From Owenia fusiformis (lineage: Eukaryota; Annelida; Polychaeta; Sabellida; Oweniidae): 64,000 nt of DNA. Within the stretch, counting starts at the first letter, position 1; each line of letters starts with the position of its first letter. The position numbers and the translations under genes were made by a program. Shown here one piece after another: positions 10,783-22,470 of this stretch. The stretch covers positions 30,135,985-30,199,984 of the forward strand of contig CAIIXF020000004.1 in NCBI GenBank assembly GCA_903813345.2, written 5' to 3'. Under the pieces are notes generated by a model. The model made no database searches. It was given only the letters and a program-made list of their open reading frames with translations, and was not told the DNA's origin.

Positions 10783-12240
10783 CTAGACTTGGGAAATTGA
10801 ACGAAGTTCAATTTCAGACTCCAGATCCAGACTTTTTTAAGCCCAGTCATCTAAAATAAGCCGAGTCATCCAGAATAAGCTGAGTCATCCAGAATAAGAT
10901 AGATGGATAAAACAGGAAGGTAGGATAGGATAGAATGGGAAGGAACGATAGGATAGAATAAGAAAGAAGGTTAGGATAGAACAGAATAGGAAGAAAGGAT
11001 ATGATAGGAGAGGATATGATAGGAAGGAAAGGATACGAAGGAAGGATAGGATAGGATCAGATAGGAAGGATGGATGAATTTTTCAATATTTTCTTCTCTA
11101 CTCTTGACTTTCTATCAGGACACCATCAGATCGATTTTCCCAAATTTCAAAACGCCATAACTTCCGAACTGGAAGTTGGATCTAAATTTGATTTAAACAT
11201 TCGGATTCCTGACAAAATTCTACCCCTAATTCATAACTCATACATTAAATTTGGCGAATTTTTATTTTGACCTACTTTTTGGACACGCCATAACTTCGGA
11301 ACCGGAAGTCGGATCGAAATTTGGTTTGCAGATTCGGATTTCTGAGAAAATTCTATTCTTAATTCATAACTCAAATGTTAAATTTGGAGAACTTTTTATT
11401 TTGACCTACTTCTCGGACACCATATCTCAAAAGTGGGTCAAAATACTTTCTGACGGCAAAAGGCTAACGCTATAAGCACACTCTTGGCTACATGTATACA
11501 CAATTTCGAAGAATATAATTAAAGTGTAGTGTCAGAATCGCAAAAATAAGAAAAAACTTTGAATTTGACCTAGATTTTGACCTAGGCATTTTGGTGTCCA
11601 AATTTTAAAGCTAGATGGCTTTTGAGGTCTCATTCTTTTAAAAGCTTTCATTATATTTAGCTGAACTTAGTCTATATTTCGTATTTTTCACTTCAAAAAA
11701 ATCTTTTTTCCCATTGACTTAACATGGGCTCAAAATTTAGCGATTTTTGAGCTTTCAAAACGCCATAACTTCAGAACCGGAAGTCTGATCTAAATTTCGT
11801 TTTCAGATTCGGAATCCTGAGAAAATTTCCTATAAGACTAATATCCTGGACATTTGATTCGGAGAAATTTTTTTTGGACCTCGTTTTCGGACACCGATAT
11901 CTCGAAATCGGTTTGAGATATCAAAAAACTAAATCGACATTCTTAATACTACTTTTTTATCAGGAACACAATGAAAGAAAAACGGATCAAAAATATTGAA
12001 GGACGACTGAGAAAATCGAAAAAAGTGACAAAGTACTGGATTTGACCTAGTTCTTGACCTTTGACCTAGATAAAAATTTGACCCAATTTCCCACCAACTA
12101 GATACTGAACCTAAATAAACTGTATTATGGTCTTTACTGGATACCCCATAGTTACTGAAAAAACTCCCGAAGAAGAATAATAATAAGAATAAGAATACTG
12201 GCAAAAACAATAGACTCCAGATTTTCAATCTGGAGTCTAA
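10783..12240 (+). repeat. Array unit 4
   Basis: 1.46 kb. It has the same modules as unit 3, with more divergence, and the DR1-like motif is at 12055-12067. It ends with the 12-bp hairpin at 12212-12238 and then AATAAC, which also precedes unit 1; this is a possible 6-bp target duplication. Confidence 0.8.
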
Positions 12241-12533
12241 TAACAGATATATTCTGGTCAGACTGTATACACAAGTATACATTAGGAAATCTACTACATG
12301 TTTACCCCATATCTAGTAATATGTAATGTAAACAGAGTTGTTATAATTTTTATTGCATCAATGTAATAATTAAAATTCATTATAGCTTTATATATTTATT
12401 GTATGTTGGTTCTTCATTGATTTTTCACCCATAGCTTCTCCTTTAGGCTTTGATTGTTCATGGTCAAAGCCATTGTCAGACTTATTTCAAAAACCTTGCC
12501 AGCTGATCTACCCTTGATTGACCCTCATTTTTC
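12241..12533. other. Unassigned spacer
   Basis: AT-rich, with no gene or repeat recognised. The sequence just before 12534 presumably corresponds to sequence left of this window. Confidence 0.4.
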
Positions 12534-12752
12534 CCACTTAAAAGTTGGCAGAAATTTGTCTTCAGGATTTTCAGCCCTAACCTTCAGGTGTTCTCAATTA
12601 TTTTGGATATTTCTGATCTTTTTGTCAGCTTACCTTTTTTAACCCACCTGTAGTTCATGGAGAAAATGAAGTCAAAAGTGCACTCTAATTTTTCACCCTA
12701 TATCGTTTTTTTTTGGCGAGTCATGACATGACTTCAAACCTATTCCAGTCTA
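12534..12752. repeat. Dispersed/duplicated repeat, copy 2
   Basis: Near-identical partner of 1-217 in direct orientation, differing by a few substitutions and homopolymer length. It marks the start of the second segmental copy. Confidence 0.85.
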
Positions 12753-14829
12753 GAAGCTTTCAAATTGCTGGTTATATGATAACAGTGAAAAATAAACAGA
12801 TTAACAATGAAGTAAGTGTACAAGTGCTATTGATAAAAGTGAAGGAACGTCATGGTGTATACATGCATTTCTAATCAATCAAATCTCAGTCAATATTTAT
12901 CATTTTATTATAAATTTGATAATTCATGAAAGTTTATTTCAAGGGGATTATGTATGTGAATTTATTATTTTGATCTGATAAAATACAAGCCAGCTACGGG
13001 TGCTAACACGTTGACATATCAAATTTTTCATTAAAAATGCAGAAATGTGTATCATATTTCGGGCATTAACGATGAGTGAAAAATTATCGTTTTCCCACAA
13101 ACTTAAGACGTATTTCTCGCTTTTTGTCCAGCGTTCATTACATACATAAGTTTCACACCAATGGTTGAAATTCTTAGAAAGCACAATCTGATGCTTTCTC
13201 TTGAAAGATGATGTGAAGCCAAATTTATCTGAACCTCTTGTAAGCTGGCGAGGTCCATACTTGATTGAATAAGAGGGGGAAAAGGGCAATAGAGGGTCTA
13301 TTGGCTGTCTCATAGAAATCAGTTCCCAAGCAGGCTTGAGAAAATTCTAATGTACATCTTATTTGGGTAATTGTTTGCCCAGAGAATAAAATTGGAGGTG
13401 CACTTTGAGTCTGGTAAAAGTTTACTTTTATTTCTATCTAAAAGATGAAGTTCTAAAGAAATATAAAGAATGGGCAATTTTTCCACAGCAGGGGAAATTG
13501 TGGATAATGGATACTTTCATATGTTTACCTTTTTAATTTAACTTATTGATTTGATAGAAGTAAATAAAGTAAAAATTATTAATCTGATATCATGCTGAAT
13601 CTGTTTGAAACTAAAAATTGATATAACAGGACCTCAGGTTACTAAACAGTAAGATTGGATCAACACACATTGTCATCTTTCTCCTAATTTGAATCCTGGA
13701 AGGATCCGGATGTAAATATCATCTTCCACAAATCTGCTTTGTCCAAGTTACTGTGATAATGAGGCATTGACCTGTATCTTTGCCACAATTGAAGCCATCC
13801 ATGACCTCTCCAATAGTTTCTGTGGAGTAAGGTCTCATCTGTGTATACAAGTTTGTTTGAGCTACCTTTCTGGGCTTGTGTTATTACAATATCAATTCTC
13901 TGTAGAGTGCTCGTCAAAGTTCTTCCTGAATTTATGAATTTAAACCAACTTTCCTACAATCCTTGAAACTTTGTGTTACATTCAATATAACAGACTAGTA
14001 AACACAGCAATTCAAATCTAACAATAATGAGAACTATATTTTAAAAAATTAAGATCCTTGATTATAAGTCCAATATTCAATCAGCAAGAAAGTCCCAACC
14101 TTTAATTGTTCCAATAATCTATAATTCTCCTCCAAAGAGATGTGAATAATTAATTGCCCCACTGTTGGTTTTATTTATATGTCCATATAATGTTCCAGTC
14201 CTCAAATAAAGTCAGATGATCAGATATAATGTGCTGCAACTATTGTTTATTTAGAATGGCCAGTGATGTGCTTTATTATTGGGCTGTAATTACATTCCCA
14301 GAGAAGATATCCTATAAATTCACTTGATGTTCTACTAGAGATCCACTTTGCTGTAACTGTTTTATTATTTCATATTTCTGACTGATTTTTCTACTGTTCA
14401 TTGTTGAGTATTATAATTAACTGATTCTCTTGTTGGGTTTCTTTTAAGAATTTAGTCACCCTTCCCTTTAGCATTTGCGCTTATATATTCTGTGAGAGTT
14501 ACAGTAATGTGCTCTAACAGGAAGATTGTGCTTAGTTGAGTCAAAGATGATTCTCCTCTTTAACTTGATTATTCATCAGTTTCAGTGGACCAACTTACCT
14601 TTATGTATCTATTAGTTGTGCAAAATAAAATACATCAAGTAAAAGAACATATCACTTGTCCAATTCAAGAAAATGAATATTCCAATATTTGTGATTTTAT
14701 AACATGAGGTCTATGGTCTATTTCAAAAGAAATTCAATTTACAAAGTTAATAAACAATTTTTGAAACCACATTTCTCCCTTTACACATAGATTTCACATA
14801 ATCTATGTGTAATCCTCCTCAAAGAGTTT
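12753..14829. other. 2-kb spacer absent from copy 1, with two unassigned frames
   Basis: The corresponding interval in copy 1 is only about 270 bp, so this is an insertion in copy 2 or a deletion in copy 1. A minus frame at 13313-12948 (121 codons, basic/aromatic) and another at 13917-13684 (contains KLVYTDETLLHRNYW, faintly like a DDE second-strand motif) could be transposon relics, but I cannot assign them. The rest is AT-rich with no feature seen. Confidence 0.35.
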
Positions 14830-15424
14830 TTTGATAACTGCGCCCTCCTACATTCTAAACATAAGACACCATGTCCATGATGGTCCAAGGTAAACAATTT
14901 TTTGAACACCTTTCATTTCGATGCCCATGGAGAACATATAATAACTCTACATGTACCACCAACTATCATTACAGACTTTCTGATCCTTTCTTTTGTTGCA
15001 TCATCAGTTGACATGTAGTACATATCCACTAATGGTTCATTATTGTTCAATTCTAGTTGATAGGTTAAATATTCCCAGATAGTACTTATTTGAGAAATTT
15101 GTTTGCAGAAAATCAAAGTCCTTGGAATGAGTTCTGAATCTTTCTTCAGTTCATCAACTAACCACTGGAACGTAGAACCAATAGATCCAGTGTTTACATA
15201 ATGTCCAATGGCAGTCTTCAATACACTAAACATAATGTTTTTTCTGACCACTGGCGACAGAATCTTGCAGTATTTTAATCCAAACAGATTTTGCGATGAT
15301 GTCGATCATTGTTGCTGTTGCAGTCATGCTGATAGTTGTGCAGTTCCCACACATTGCCTTAATATCGCATATCTTATTGTACAATGGTCTCTATGATGTT
15401 TTCTTCCCTGATTTTTCTTTTTGA
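14830..15424 (-). pseudogene. RecQ-like SF2 helicase fragment, copy 2
   Basis: After an acceptor-like CTTTCAG near 15430, the minus strand reads through motif III (TISMTATATMIDII) and the inter-lobe linker. It then enters the C-terminal lobe with motif IV (RTLIFCKQISQI) and the CRVII strand. A frameshift follows near 14925: the next frame gives FSMGIEMKGVQKIVYLGP, which matches motif V of RecQ proteins, before further stops. N-terminal motifs I-II are absent. RecQ-like helicases are common cargo of large animal DNA transposons, so mobile origin is likely but not shown. Confidence 0.65.
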
Positions 15425-17267
15425 TATTACCACTGAAAGCAGAGAAACACAAATTTAAGACATGTATGTAACTTTCGAAAGTTATATTCCCTCAAATGTA
15501 AAAAGCAGGAATATGCATTTGAACTAGCTTTCTTAATTTCAACATTTAACCCAGCTTGTTTCAGCTTTTCCTCTACATATTGGGTCGTCTCCCCATCTAT
15601 TTTCAATACCCCATTCTCAAAAGTGAGATTGGTGGGTTCAAGGGGTTCTACGAAAGCAAAAAAGCTCCGTTTCCTCAATGAGATTGCTCCCATATGTAGA
15701 GCATCAGGGGTAAGTGTTGGGTCATTACAGGGATCATAAGTGATTGAGGCAGGTGTCAGATCATTGCAAGGCTAATGGGAGATTAAGCCAGGTGTTGGAT
15801 GACAAGGAGAGTCAGGCAGTTTTAAATGCTGGGGGATTAAAGGGTCTAATACCAGTGGCACAAAAACCTGCTCTGATGTTGGCACAGGTCATTGCCTTTG
15901 CCCACTCTTCTGTGAATAACAGCAGTAGCTGGAGCCTTGCAGGTCTGCAATACTTCAGAAAAACCTCACAAAACCTCACAAAACCACTGTACTCCCCGGG
16001 CTTCTACCATTAAGGCTTTCTCAGTATATGTGAACACAGTTCCATTTGGGGCATCCTCTGGAAGGAAAATAATATACAGTTACATAGTTTGGCATACATT
16101 TAAAAAATAGACATTTATTTGACAGTTAAAAATTTAAATTGTTTATACTTTCCAGGTTGGCCCTTTGTGTTTTCTTTTACTACTACATTAACAATAAATG
16201 AATAATTCTAATCAGTTAAGTATTCACATTTTATGATTAAAAACATAATGTTCTTGATATGCGGGTTAATTACATTTCTTAACTACCTTCAAATGTTGTC
16301 CTTGCACTATATTAGTAAGTCCAGTGTATATTTACCTTATTTTAACTTACGGTATGGGGACACTGCTAAACTACTCCCAATTGTATGTCCCAAGCAACCA
16401 AGTAACCAAGTTTAGTCTTCAAATTATATTAACCATCTGAATATGAATGTTGCATCATTAAATCCTCGTAATTGGTCCTTTGGAATAAGGGAAATATGTT
16501 TTTTACATATATTCTCATTTCCATATTTTTCTTAAAGCAGCCCCATACTGTTCGAGAACAGATGATTACGGGCCTGTAAAATGGGAAAAAATTAATCAAT
16601 GAACAGATTAATATCTCTCTGATTTGTTTTCAGTTAATTGGTGAAGAGAAAACAATGTTGCATCATCAAATCCCATGTTTTTTACTTACATTCTTATTTT
16701 TATATTTTTCTTAAAGCAGCCCCATACTGTTTGAGAAAAGATGATTATGGGCATGTAAAATGTTAGCAAAAATTAATCAATGAAAAAATTAATCAATACA
16801 AAAAAATAAACTAATGACATGTATTTCCAGGATGAAAAGTAATAGACAGTTATCCGTTTTGCTTTTGCCAATGATCATTGGTGGATGATCTTGTCGCCAT
16901 GTGCATTTATGCACCTGAGAACAGACACAGATTCATAACTATTGCCAACTCTGGCCTGCAGTGCCTTACTTCCTGTGTAATACAAAATGGAAAGGAGTAA
17001 GATTTAGTCAAGTAATCTGAAATATAAGACACATTTTTAGGGTACACAGCTATACTAATCTATTTTTACTGTTAAAACTCATATTGCAATATTAAATAAT
17101 TTAGACATTTAGGAAGTAGTAACTTGAGTGATTCTAGACATGGCAGACAAGCTTAGTATGGTAGTAAGGTATCTGAAAAGTAACAATGTATGAATTTGTT
17201 TATCATTTGTTTGTTTTATACCTCTTTGAGCTATAACCTGAAGCATAAACCCCTCCTTATCTATATT

Positions 17268-19056
17268 CAGGGCCGTCAGGTGGGGGGTGCGATGGGTGCA
17301 ACCGCACCCCCCTTTGTCACCCCCAAAATAAATTTGAAAAAAAAATTTGAAAAAATTTTTTTTTTGAAAAATATTTTTTTGTAATTTTTTTTCATTGACT
17401 CATACACTTTGAAAGTACCCAGAAAGCACCAAATAGCATCTTAAAATTGTAAGATTTTCTAGGGGTATTGGCCACCCCTCACACCCCCCCCCCACAAAAC
17501 AATGGAAAAGTTCTAAATTTATTTTAGTATTTTGTCTCAGACACTTTTAAAGTGCCCAGACATCATCAAATAGCTTATTAATATAGTTAGCATTTCTGGG
17601 GGACTTGCTCCCCCTCTTACATCTTGCACTTGCATAGACCCCCCCCCCTCTGGCGCCCACCCCCCTTGAACCCCCCCCCCCAAAAATAAATTGTGATTTT
17701 CTCAAATTCTTTAATTGACTCATACACTTTGAAAGTGCCCAGAAAGCACCAAATAGCGTTGTAAAATTGTAAAATTTTCTAGGGGGAGTTGGCCACCCCT
17801 CACACACCAAACAAAACAATGGAAAATTTCTGAATTTGTTTTATGTACTGTCTCAGACACTTTTAAATTGCCCAGACATCATCATCATCCTTGATAAAGT
17901 TAATGGTTCTGGAAGACTAACACTTACTCGCCCTCTGGCATCCCCACTCCACCTCCCCCTCTGGCATCCCCACTCCACCTCCCCCTCTGGCAGCCCTCCC
18001 CCTTAACACCCCCCCCTCTGGCAGCCCCCCCCCTTAACACCCCCCCCCCATTTATTGACTTTATTGACTAAAGTGCCCAGAAAGCACCAAATAGCATCTT
18101 AAAATTGTAAAATTTTCTTGGGAAATAGGCACTTTTAGGCACAGACACTTTTAAAGTGCCCAAACTTCATCGAATAGCACCTTGATATTGTAAATTTTGA
18201 TATGGGGGACAAACACTTGCTCCCCCTCTGGCTAACCCAGCCCCACCTCCCCCTGTGGCACCCCCCCCCTTTGACACCCCCAAAAATTTGAAAAAAAATT
18301 GTGATTGTTTTTCAATGTTTTTATTGACTGATACACTTTAAAAGTGCCCAGAAGCACCAAATATCATCTTTAAATTGGAAAATTTTCTAGGAGAGTTAGC
18401 CACCCCTCACATCCCCCACAAAACAAAAGAAAATATTCTGAATTTCATGTATTGTCTCAGACATTTTTTAAGTGCCCAGACATCATCAAATAGCACCTTG
18501 ATATGGGCAATGTTTCTGGGGGACAACCCCTTGCTCCCCTAGTGGCACCACACCCCACTTTACCCTCTCATCCACTTTGACACCCTCAAAAGAATTTGAA
18601 AAAATACACATTTTTCTTATTGACTCATAACGCACAGGCGTACCAGATGGTTGCAAATTCGCTCCAAATACAACCAAATTTCAAAATTTTCCTGGGGGAG
18701 AACCCCCAGACCCCCCTGAATGCTCGGTTTTTTATTCACTCAACTCTTATTCCCATGGTAGTGGTGACTACTACTTGGAAACTTACACTTTGAAAGTGCC
18801 CAGAAAGCACCAAATAGCATCTCAAAACTGTAAAGTTTTCTAGGGGGAGTGGACCACTCCTCACACCCCCCACAAAACAATTGTAACGTTTGGAAGTTAC
18901 ATTTTTTAATTCCAAACCAATATAGGGAGTAACTGAGCCCCCCACCCCCTCTGACTTACGCGATTTGATTTACGCGGCAAAAAATTGACTATTTTATATT
19001 CTCTTTAGTAAGCTAAAAACCGCACCCCCCTTGGAGAAAAGTGTCTTACGGGCCTG
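17268..19056. mobile_element. C-rich non-autonomous TIR element nested in Pogo copy B
   Basis: The ends CAGGGCCGTCAGG and (reverse) CAGGCCCGTAAG are imperfect inverted repeats of the CAGGG hAT-like style, flanked by direct ATATT (5 bp; 6 if the border shifts). hAT elements normally make 8-bp duplications, so the superfamily is unsure. The uninterrupted site in copy A near 2595 confirms the borders. The interior is a degenerate tandem repeat of about 310 bp built of two half-units (AAAGTGCCCAGAAAGCACC and AAAGTGCCCAGACATCATC) separated by poly-C tracts. No transposase is present. Confidence 0.75.
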
Positions 19057-19360
19057 ATATTCCAGATTACTCTATCTGTCAGATTATTTTGGTTTATCAT
19101 TTCTTCCAGATTTGCAAAGTTATCTCTTATGGCCTCATTGATTATTGCCACTCTATTTGCAGTTAGGGTCTTTCTTTTGAAACCATTGAACCAATCGTGT
19201 TTAGATTTTATATAAAATAATTTACCAAACATTTTTTCACAAATATTTCATATCTATATTGTTTAGTTTTGAGAACACTTGGTGTTATATTTTTTTAGAT
19301 TAAGAAACATGTATCTAATAAGAATTATTCCAGTTTTGCTATTTTATGTGTTGCAATATT

Positions 19361-19433
19361 GTCTCTTGTTGGACTTGAACCAACACCTTTCATCCAGTTA
19401 CGGTTGAATATGCTACCATTACACTAAAAAGAC
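19361..19433 (-). tRNA. tRNA-Val(AAC)-like sequence inside Pogo copy B (probable pseudogene)
   Basis: Same 73-nt tRNA-like structure as 2960-3032, with one change in the anticodon loop. Acceptor and T stems are perfect and the anticodon stem is poorly paired. Its presence in both copies means that it predates the duplication. Confidence 0.45.
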
Positions 19434-20436
19434 CTGATTTTTACAACTATGAATAAAGATAACAAAACTGTAACACCAATTGAAATTTTAAACAGCAAGT
19501 TGAAATCAAAAAACACCAAGTTGAAATCAAAGCTCAACAACATAATATACCTTTCCAGGTATGTTGTTTGTGAAGGGATGTTGTTTGTGAAGGGATGTTC
19601 AATTTGAGGGTATTGTAGACCCTCCCTGCCTTCGCCATAAGTTGCAAGCTGCTCACACCATGGCCACTTGCCACAGCTTCAATTGCCTTCTTGGCAATTG
19701 TGTCCTCAATCTTTTTAGCTATTACTGGGGGTCGCCCCATCTTGCAGCCTAGGGTAGATCTTCAAATCAAGATACTAATTCATTAAGATTAAATTATCAT
19801 TACATCAAATTATGCAATACATCCACAGGAGTATTATCTTAGCACCATTCTGAAAACAATTATATGAGATTTGAAGTAATTAAATCCCCAACATGTACAT
19901 ATGTACTTATACTAAATACCTCTCTCCCAGCAACATGGTCAGTTGAGTAACACACAGTATATTGTGCTGCCTTGCTGCCTGGGCCACCTTGGCCCTATTG
20001 GCCATATCATCAATGGCATTCCGCATATCATCCTCTGTATAAGTGGACCTGAAGGCCCCTTTCTATTTATATATTTGTGAGGCATTCTGTAACAAAACTA
20101 CATCGTATTTAAGGGAAATTGTTGGAATTTGAGTAGTCTATAAGAGGATTGTCTCATGAAACAACAATTCAAGAGGGGCTGGAGGATAAAATAGGTAATG
20201 GAATAGTCTTGTAACTTATTTACAGAATTCAACAAATTTTGAGAAGGATGTAATGTAGTTTCAAATAGTCTGTGCTTTGATATTTTTGTCTGTTTGTAGG
20301 TGATCTAAATAGTTTGGTATGGCATGAAAGGTTTCCTCCTGGCAAAGTAATTTAATATCAATTTTTTAGATCTTTAGTGATGTAATAAAGTGTCACCGTG
20401 ACTTGAGACGTTATTTTCCTTGTAGAATTCACTGTC

Positions 20437-21507
20437 TCACACCCTCCTTTTAAAGTAATGAGCCATGTCCTTGAATTTCTTAACCACTTGGGTTGTTTCT
20501 TTTCTGACAGAGGATTTTGCACTCACAGGTGGCTGTCTCTTTGTGATATATATTATGGAAACATTTCCTGTAATGAAATTTTGGTAGATTTCTGAGTCTT
20601 TTTGAAGTTTGTGGTATGTTGACAAATGCTTGTCTACTCTTGTGATCCTTTGAAGCACCATTTGACAGGGCATTTTTTAAAATACCTAATTTTTTTCATT
20701 ACTTCACTGTTCATCACTAAAGATGTCACTTCAGAGATCTTTTTCTTCACAGGAACCTGAAATGACAGTGGTATACATATTGTTTATTATCCCAATGCAA
20801 GACTTTCTTGTTAAGGATATATTACACAGTGAACTACACAAGGGCTTGATGCAAGACTACATTGTTTATTTAATGTGTTGTGATAATGTGAGACTACATT
20901 GTATAATGTGTTTTCTAGTTTTGAAAGGAAGATACAGCTACCTGTACATGGATAATATCTTTACAAAAATGATCAATAAGAAATATTACATTGTAAATTG
21001 TATCAACAGAAACATCATCGTTATTGTTCTCCTCATTGTCATCATCATCACCACCATTAGGGATGTAGTTGAGATCATCTAGATCATCAGGGATGTAGTT
21101 GAGATCATCTAGATCATCAGGGATGTAGTCCAGATCTTTATGGTAATTATCTGATTCATCATCTTCCACTTGAGCTGAAGAAAAATTAATAATCAAAGGA
21201 AGTAGTGCACTCTCTGTTAAGCTTGTGTGATGATTATTATTATATAAAGTCCAAATTTCTATCAAATGGGGTCATGAATCGCCAAAATATAGCATCTTCG
21301 ATATCGTCACTGATAAAGGAATCTGGATATGAAATAATTTACAAATACAACAGCATATGGTAAGATGTGACAAATGAAATCACAGGGTATGAGAGGAAAA
21401 CGTTGTAGTGTAGTATTCATACTCTTACCTTTTCTTGTTGTCATGTGTATGAATAGGTGCTGATGTAATGTTTCTTTCAAATCAGCATCATACCCACATA
21501 TCCAGCA
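20437..21507 (-). pseudogene. C2H2/acidic-repeat gene, copy 2 (three exons recognisable)
   Basis: Exon a (21507-21429, between TGTGCAG and GTAAGA) encodes a perfect CX2CX12HX3H finger, CWICGYDADLKETLHQHLFIH in one-letter code less its last residue count. Exon b (21174-20990) is strongly acidic, with an in-phase decapeptide repeat (DDLDDLNYIP). Exon c starts at 20756 with VPVKKKISEV. Phases match at both junctions (G|CT, then phase 0). The second finger seen in copy D is deleted here, and the downstream CPVKWC/RVDKHL block (20673-20437) is frameshifted. Function is unknown; a DNA- or RNA-binding protein of a multicopy, probably mobile, family is likely. Confidence 0.6.
21060..21130 (-). repeat. 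30-bp coding minisatellite in the acidic exon
   Basis: Two full and one partial 30-bp units encode the decapeptide DDLDDLNYIP. Because 30 is a multiple of three, length changes keep the frame. The homologous exon at 47.4 kb has fewer units. Confidence 0.85.
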
Positions 21508-22470
21508 CTGCACATGAAAACAGTATAAGAGGATTAAAGTAGACATAAAGGGTGGTCAAAATACGGCAACCTTGAATTTTCACACTCCTTGATATTTTAC
21601 ACTTGTAGATCATTCAATATCCCTTAAGCCTACCATATTTCATGACCATCAGACTGATAGTCACACTGTTACTGTTTAAGCTACTGTTTAAGGAGTAATA
21701 CTCTGAGCCAAGGCTCCTCCCATTTTTTTTATCTTCTCATCTGGCGATATACGTTGGTAGTTCAATAAACTTTGTACACTCTTGTGACCTTAAGAATAAT
21801 ACAATTAAATCTAATATACAATGATATGAATTTTTTACATGACAATACTTTAGATTCCTTCAGTGCATAGTACACATGCAATTTTCATAAAAGGTCAACA
21901 TTCTAACAACTATTCAAAATTGGTCACCCGATTGAATAACAAACTAGTGTACCTGTAATTGCTTGAATCAGTGCTAGTGAGAACTTTAATCTAATATCTA
22001 ATTGCTATTATATAACATTCAAATCTCACTTACTTGAAATCTCAAGTTTATGTAAGTGCATTTCTAATCATAGAGACATATAAAACATGTTTTAGTTCCC
22101 CTTACGGTTTCTATTCCAAAGTGGCAATGTATTTACATATAGTAATGCCTCAAAAATACCTCCCTCCTCATTGGCCCATAAATACTATAAGACTTTTCAT
22201 TTACTCAATCTCCGTGACAGAGCTAGTCTTTAACATGTTTCTTATGGAGACAAGTGCTCGCTATGTTCACCCCAGGATGTACGCTTTACCGTTTCCATAG
22301 TTATATAGTGGTGAATTAGCAAAACATGTTTAACCAATCAGATTGAATGACCTGTGACCTTTAGCGACAACTACCAATAAGCATCGATGTAAAGACAATT
22401 ATTCACATTAGATAGTACAGACACATGGTCGCAAACTACAGCCGAAAACCCGAAATATATAAACACGTAC
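21508..22470. other. Intergenic or intronic AT-rich sequence
   Basis: No gene, RNA or terminal repeats recognised. It may be intron of the genes on either side. Confidence 0.4.

Larger units (their letters stand above)
6115..12240 (+). repeat. Head-to-tail array of four hairpin-bearing units (rolling-circle-like)
   Basis: Each unit begins CTAGACTTGG, preceded by AATAA. It then carries a perfect 10-bp hairpin with loop GAA, a GGATA/GGAAGGATA purine-rich tract, and a series of about 133-bp subrepeats containing the 7-bp-stem hairpin ACTTCCG-AAC-CGGAAGT (12 recognisable occurrences across the array). It ends with TTGACCT-rich sequence and microsatellite TAA. Units 2 and 4 additionally end in a perfect 12-bp hairpin with loop TTC. 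Units 1 and 3 are nearly identical, so the array looks like two dimers. The 66-92-codon open frames inside are not convincing genes. Confidence 0.85.
15528..20050 (-). pseudogene. Pogo/Tigger-like DDE transposase, copy B (degenerate, interrupted)
   Basis: Second copy of the 1.1-3.6 kb element. The start codon is lost (ATG to AGG at 20050-20048). The HTH_psq part is at 19740-19534 (GRPPVIAKKIEDTIAKK) and the CENP-B HTH at 19232-19059. About 205 bp of the DDE core, including the DSHCSH catalytic motif, is deleted near 15917 at a TAA microhomology. The C-terminal tail is at 15693-15528. A 1.79-kb TIR element sits inside it at 17268-19056. Non-functional. Confidence 0.8.

Noticed and set aside
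6410-11475. Repeated 66-92-codon plus-strand frames (MDEFFNI.., MTNFYFD..) as a small gene family
   Set aside because: They lie wholly in the tandem units, overlap the hairpin subrepeats, lack splice or domain signals, and recur only because the DNA recurs.
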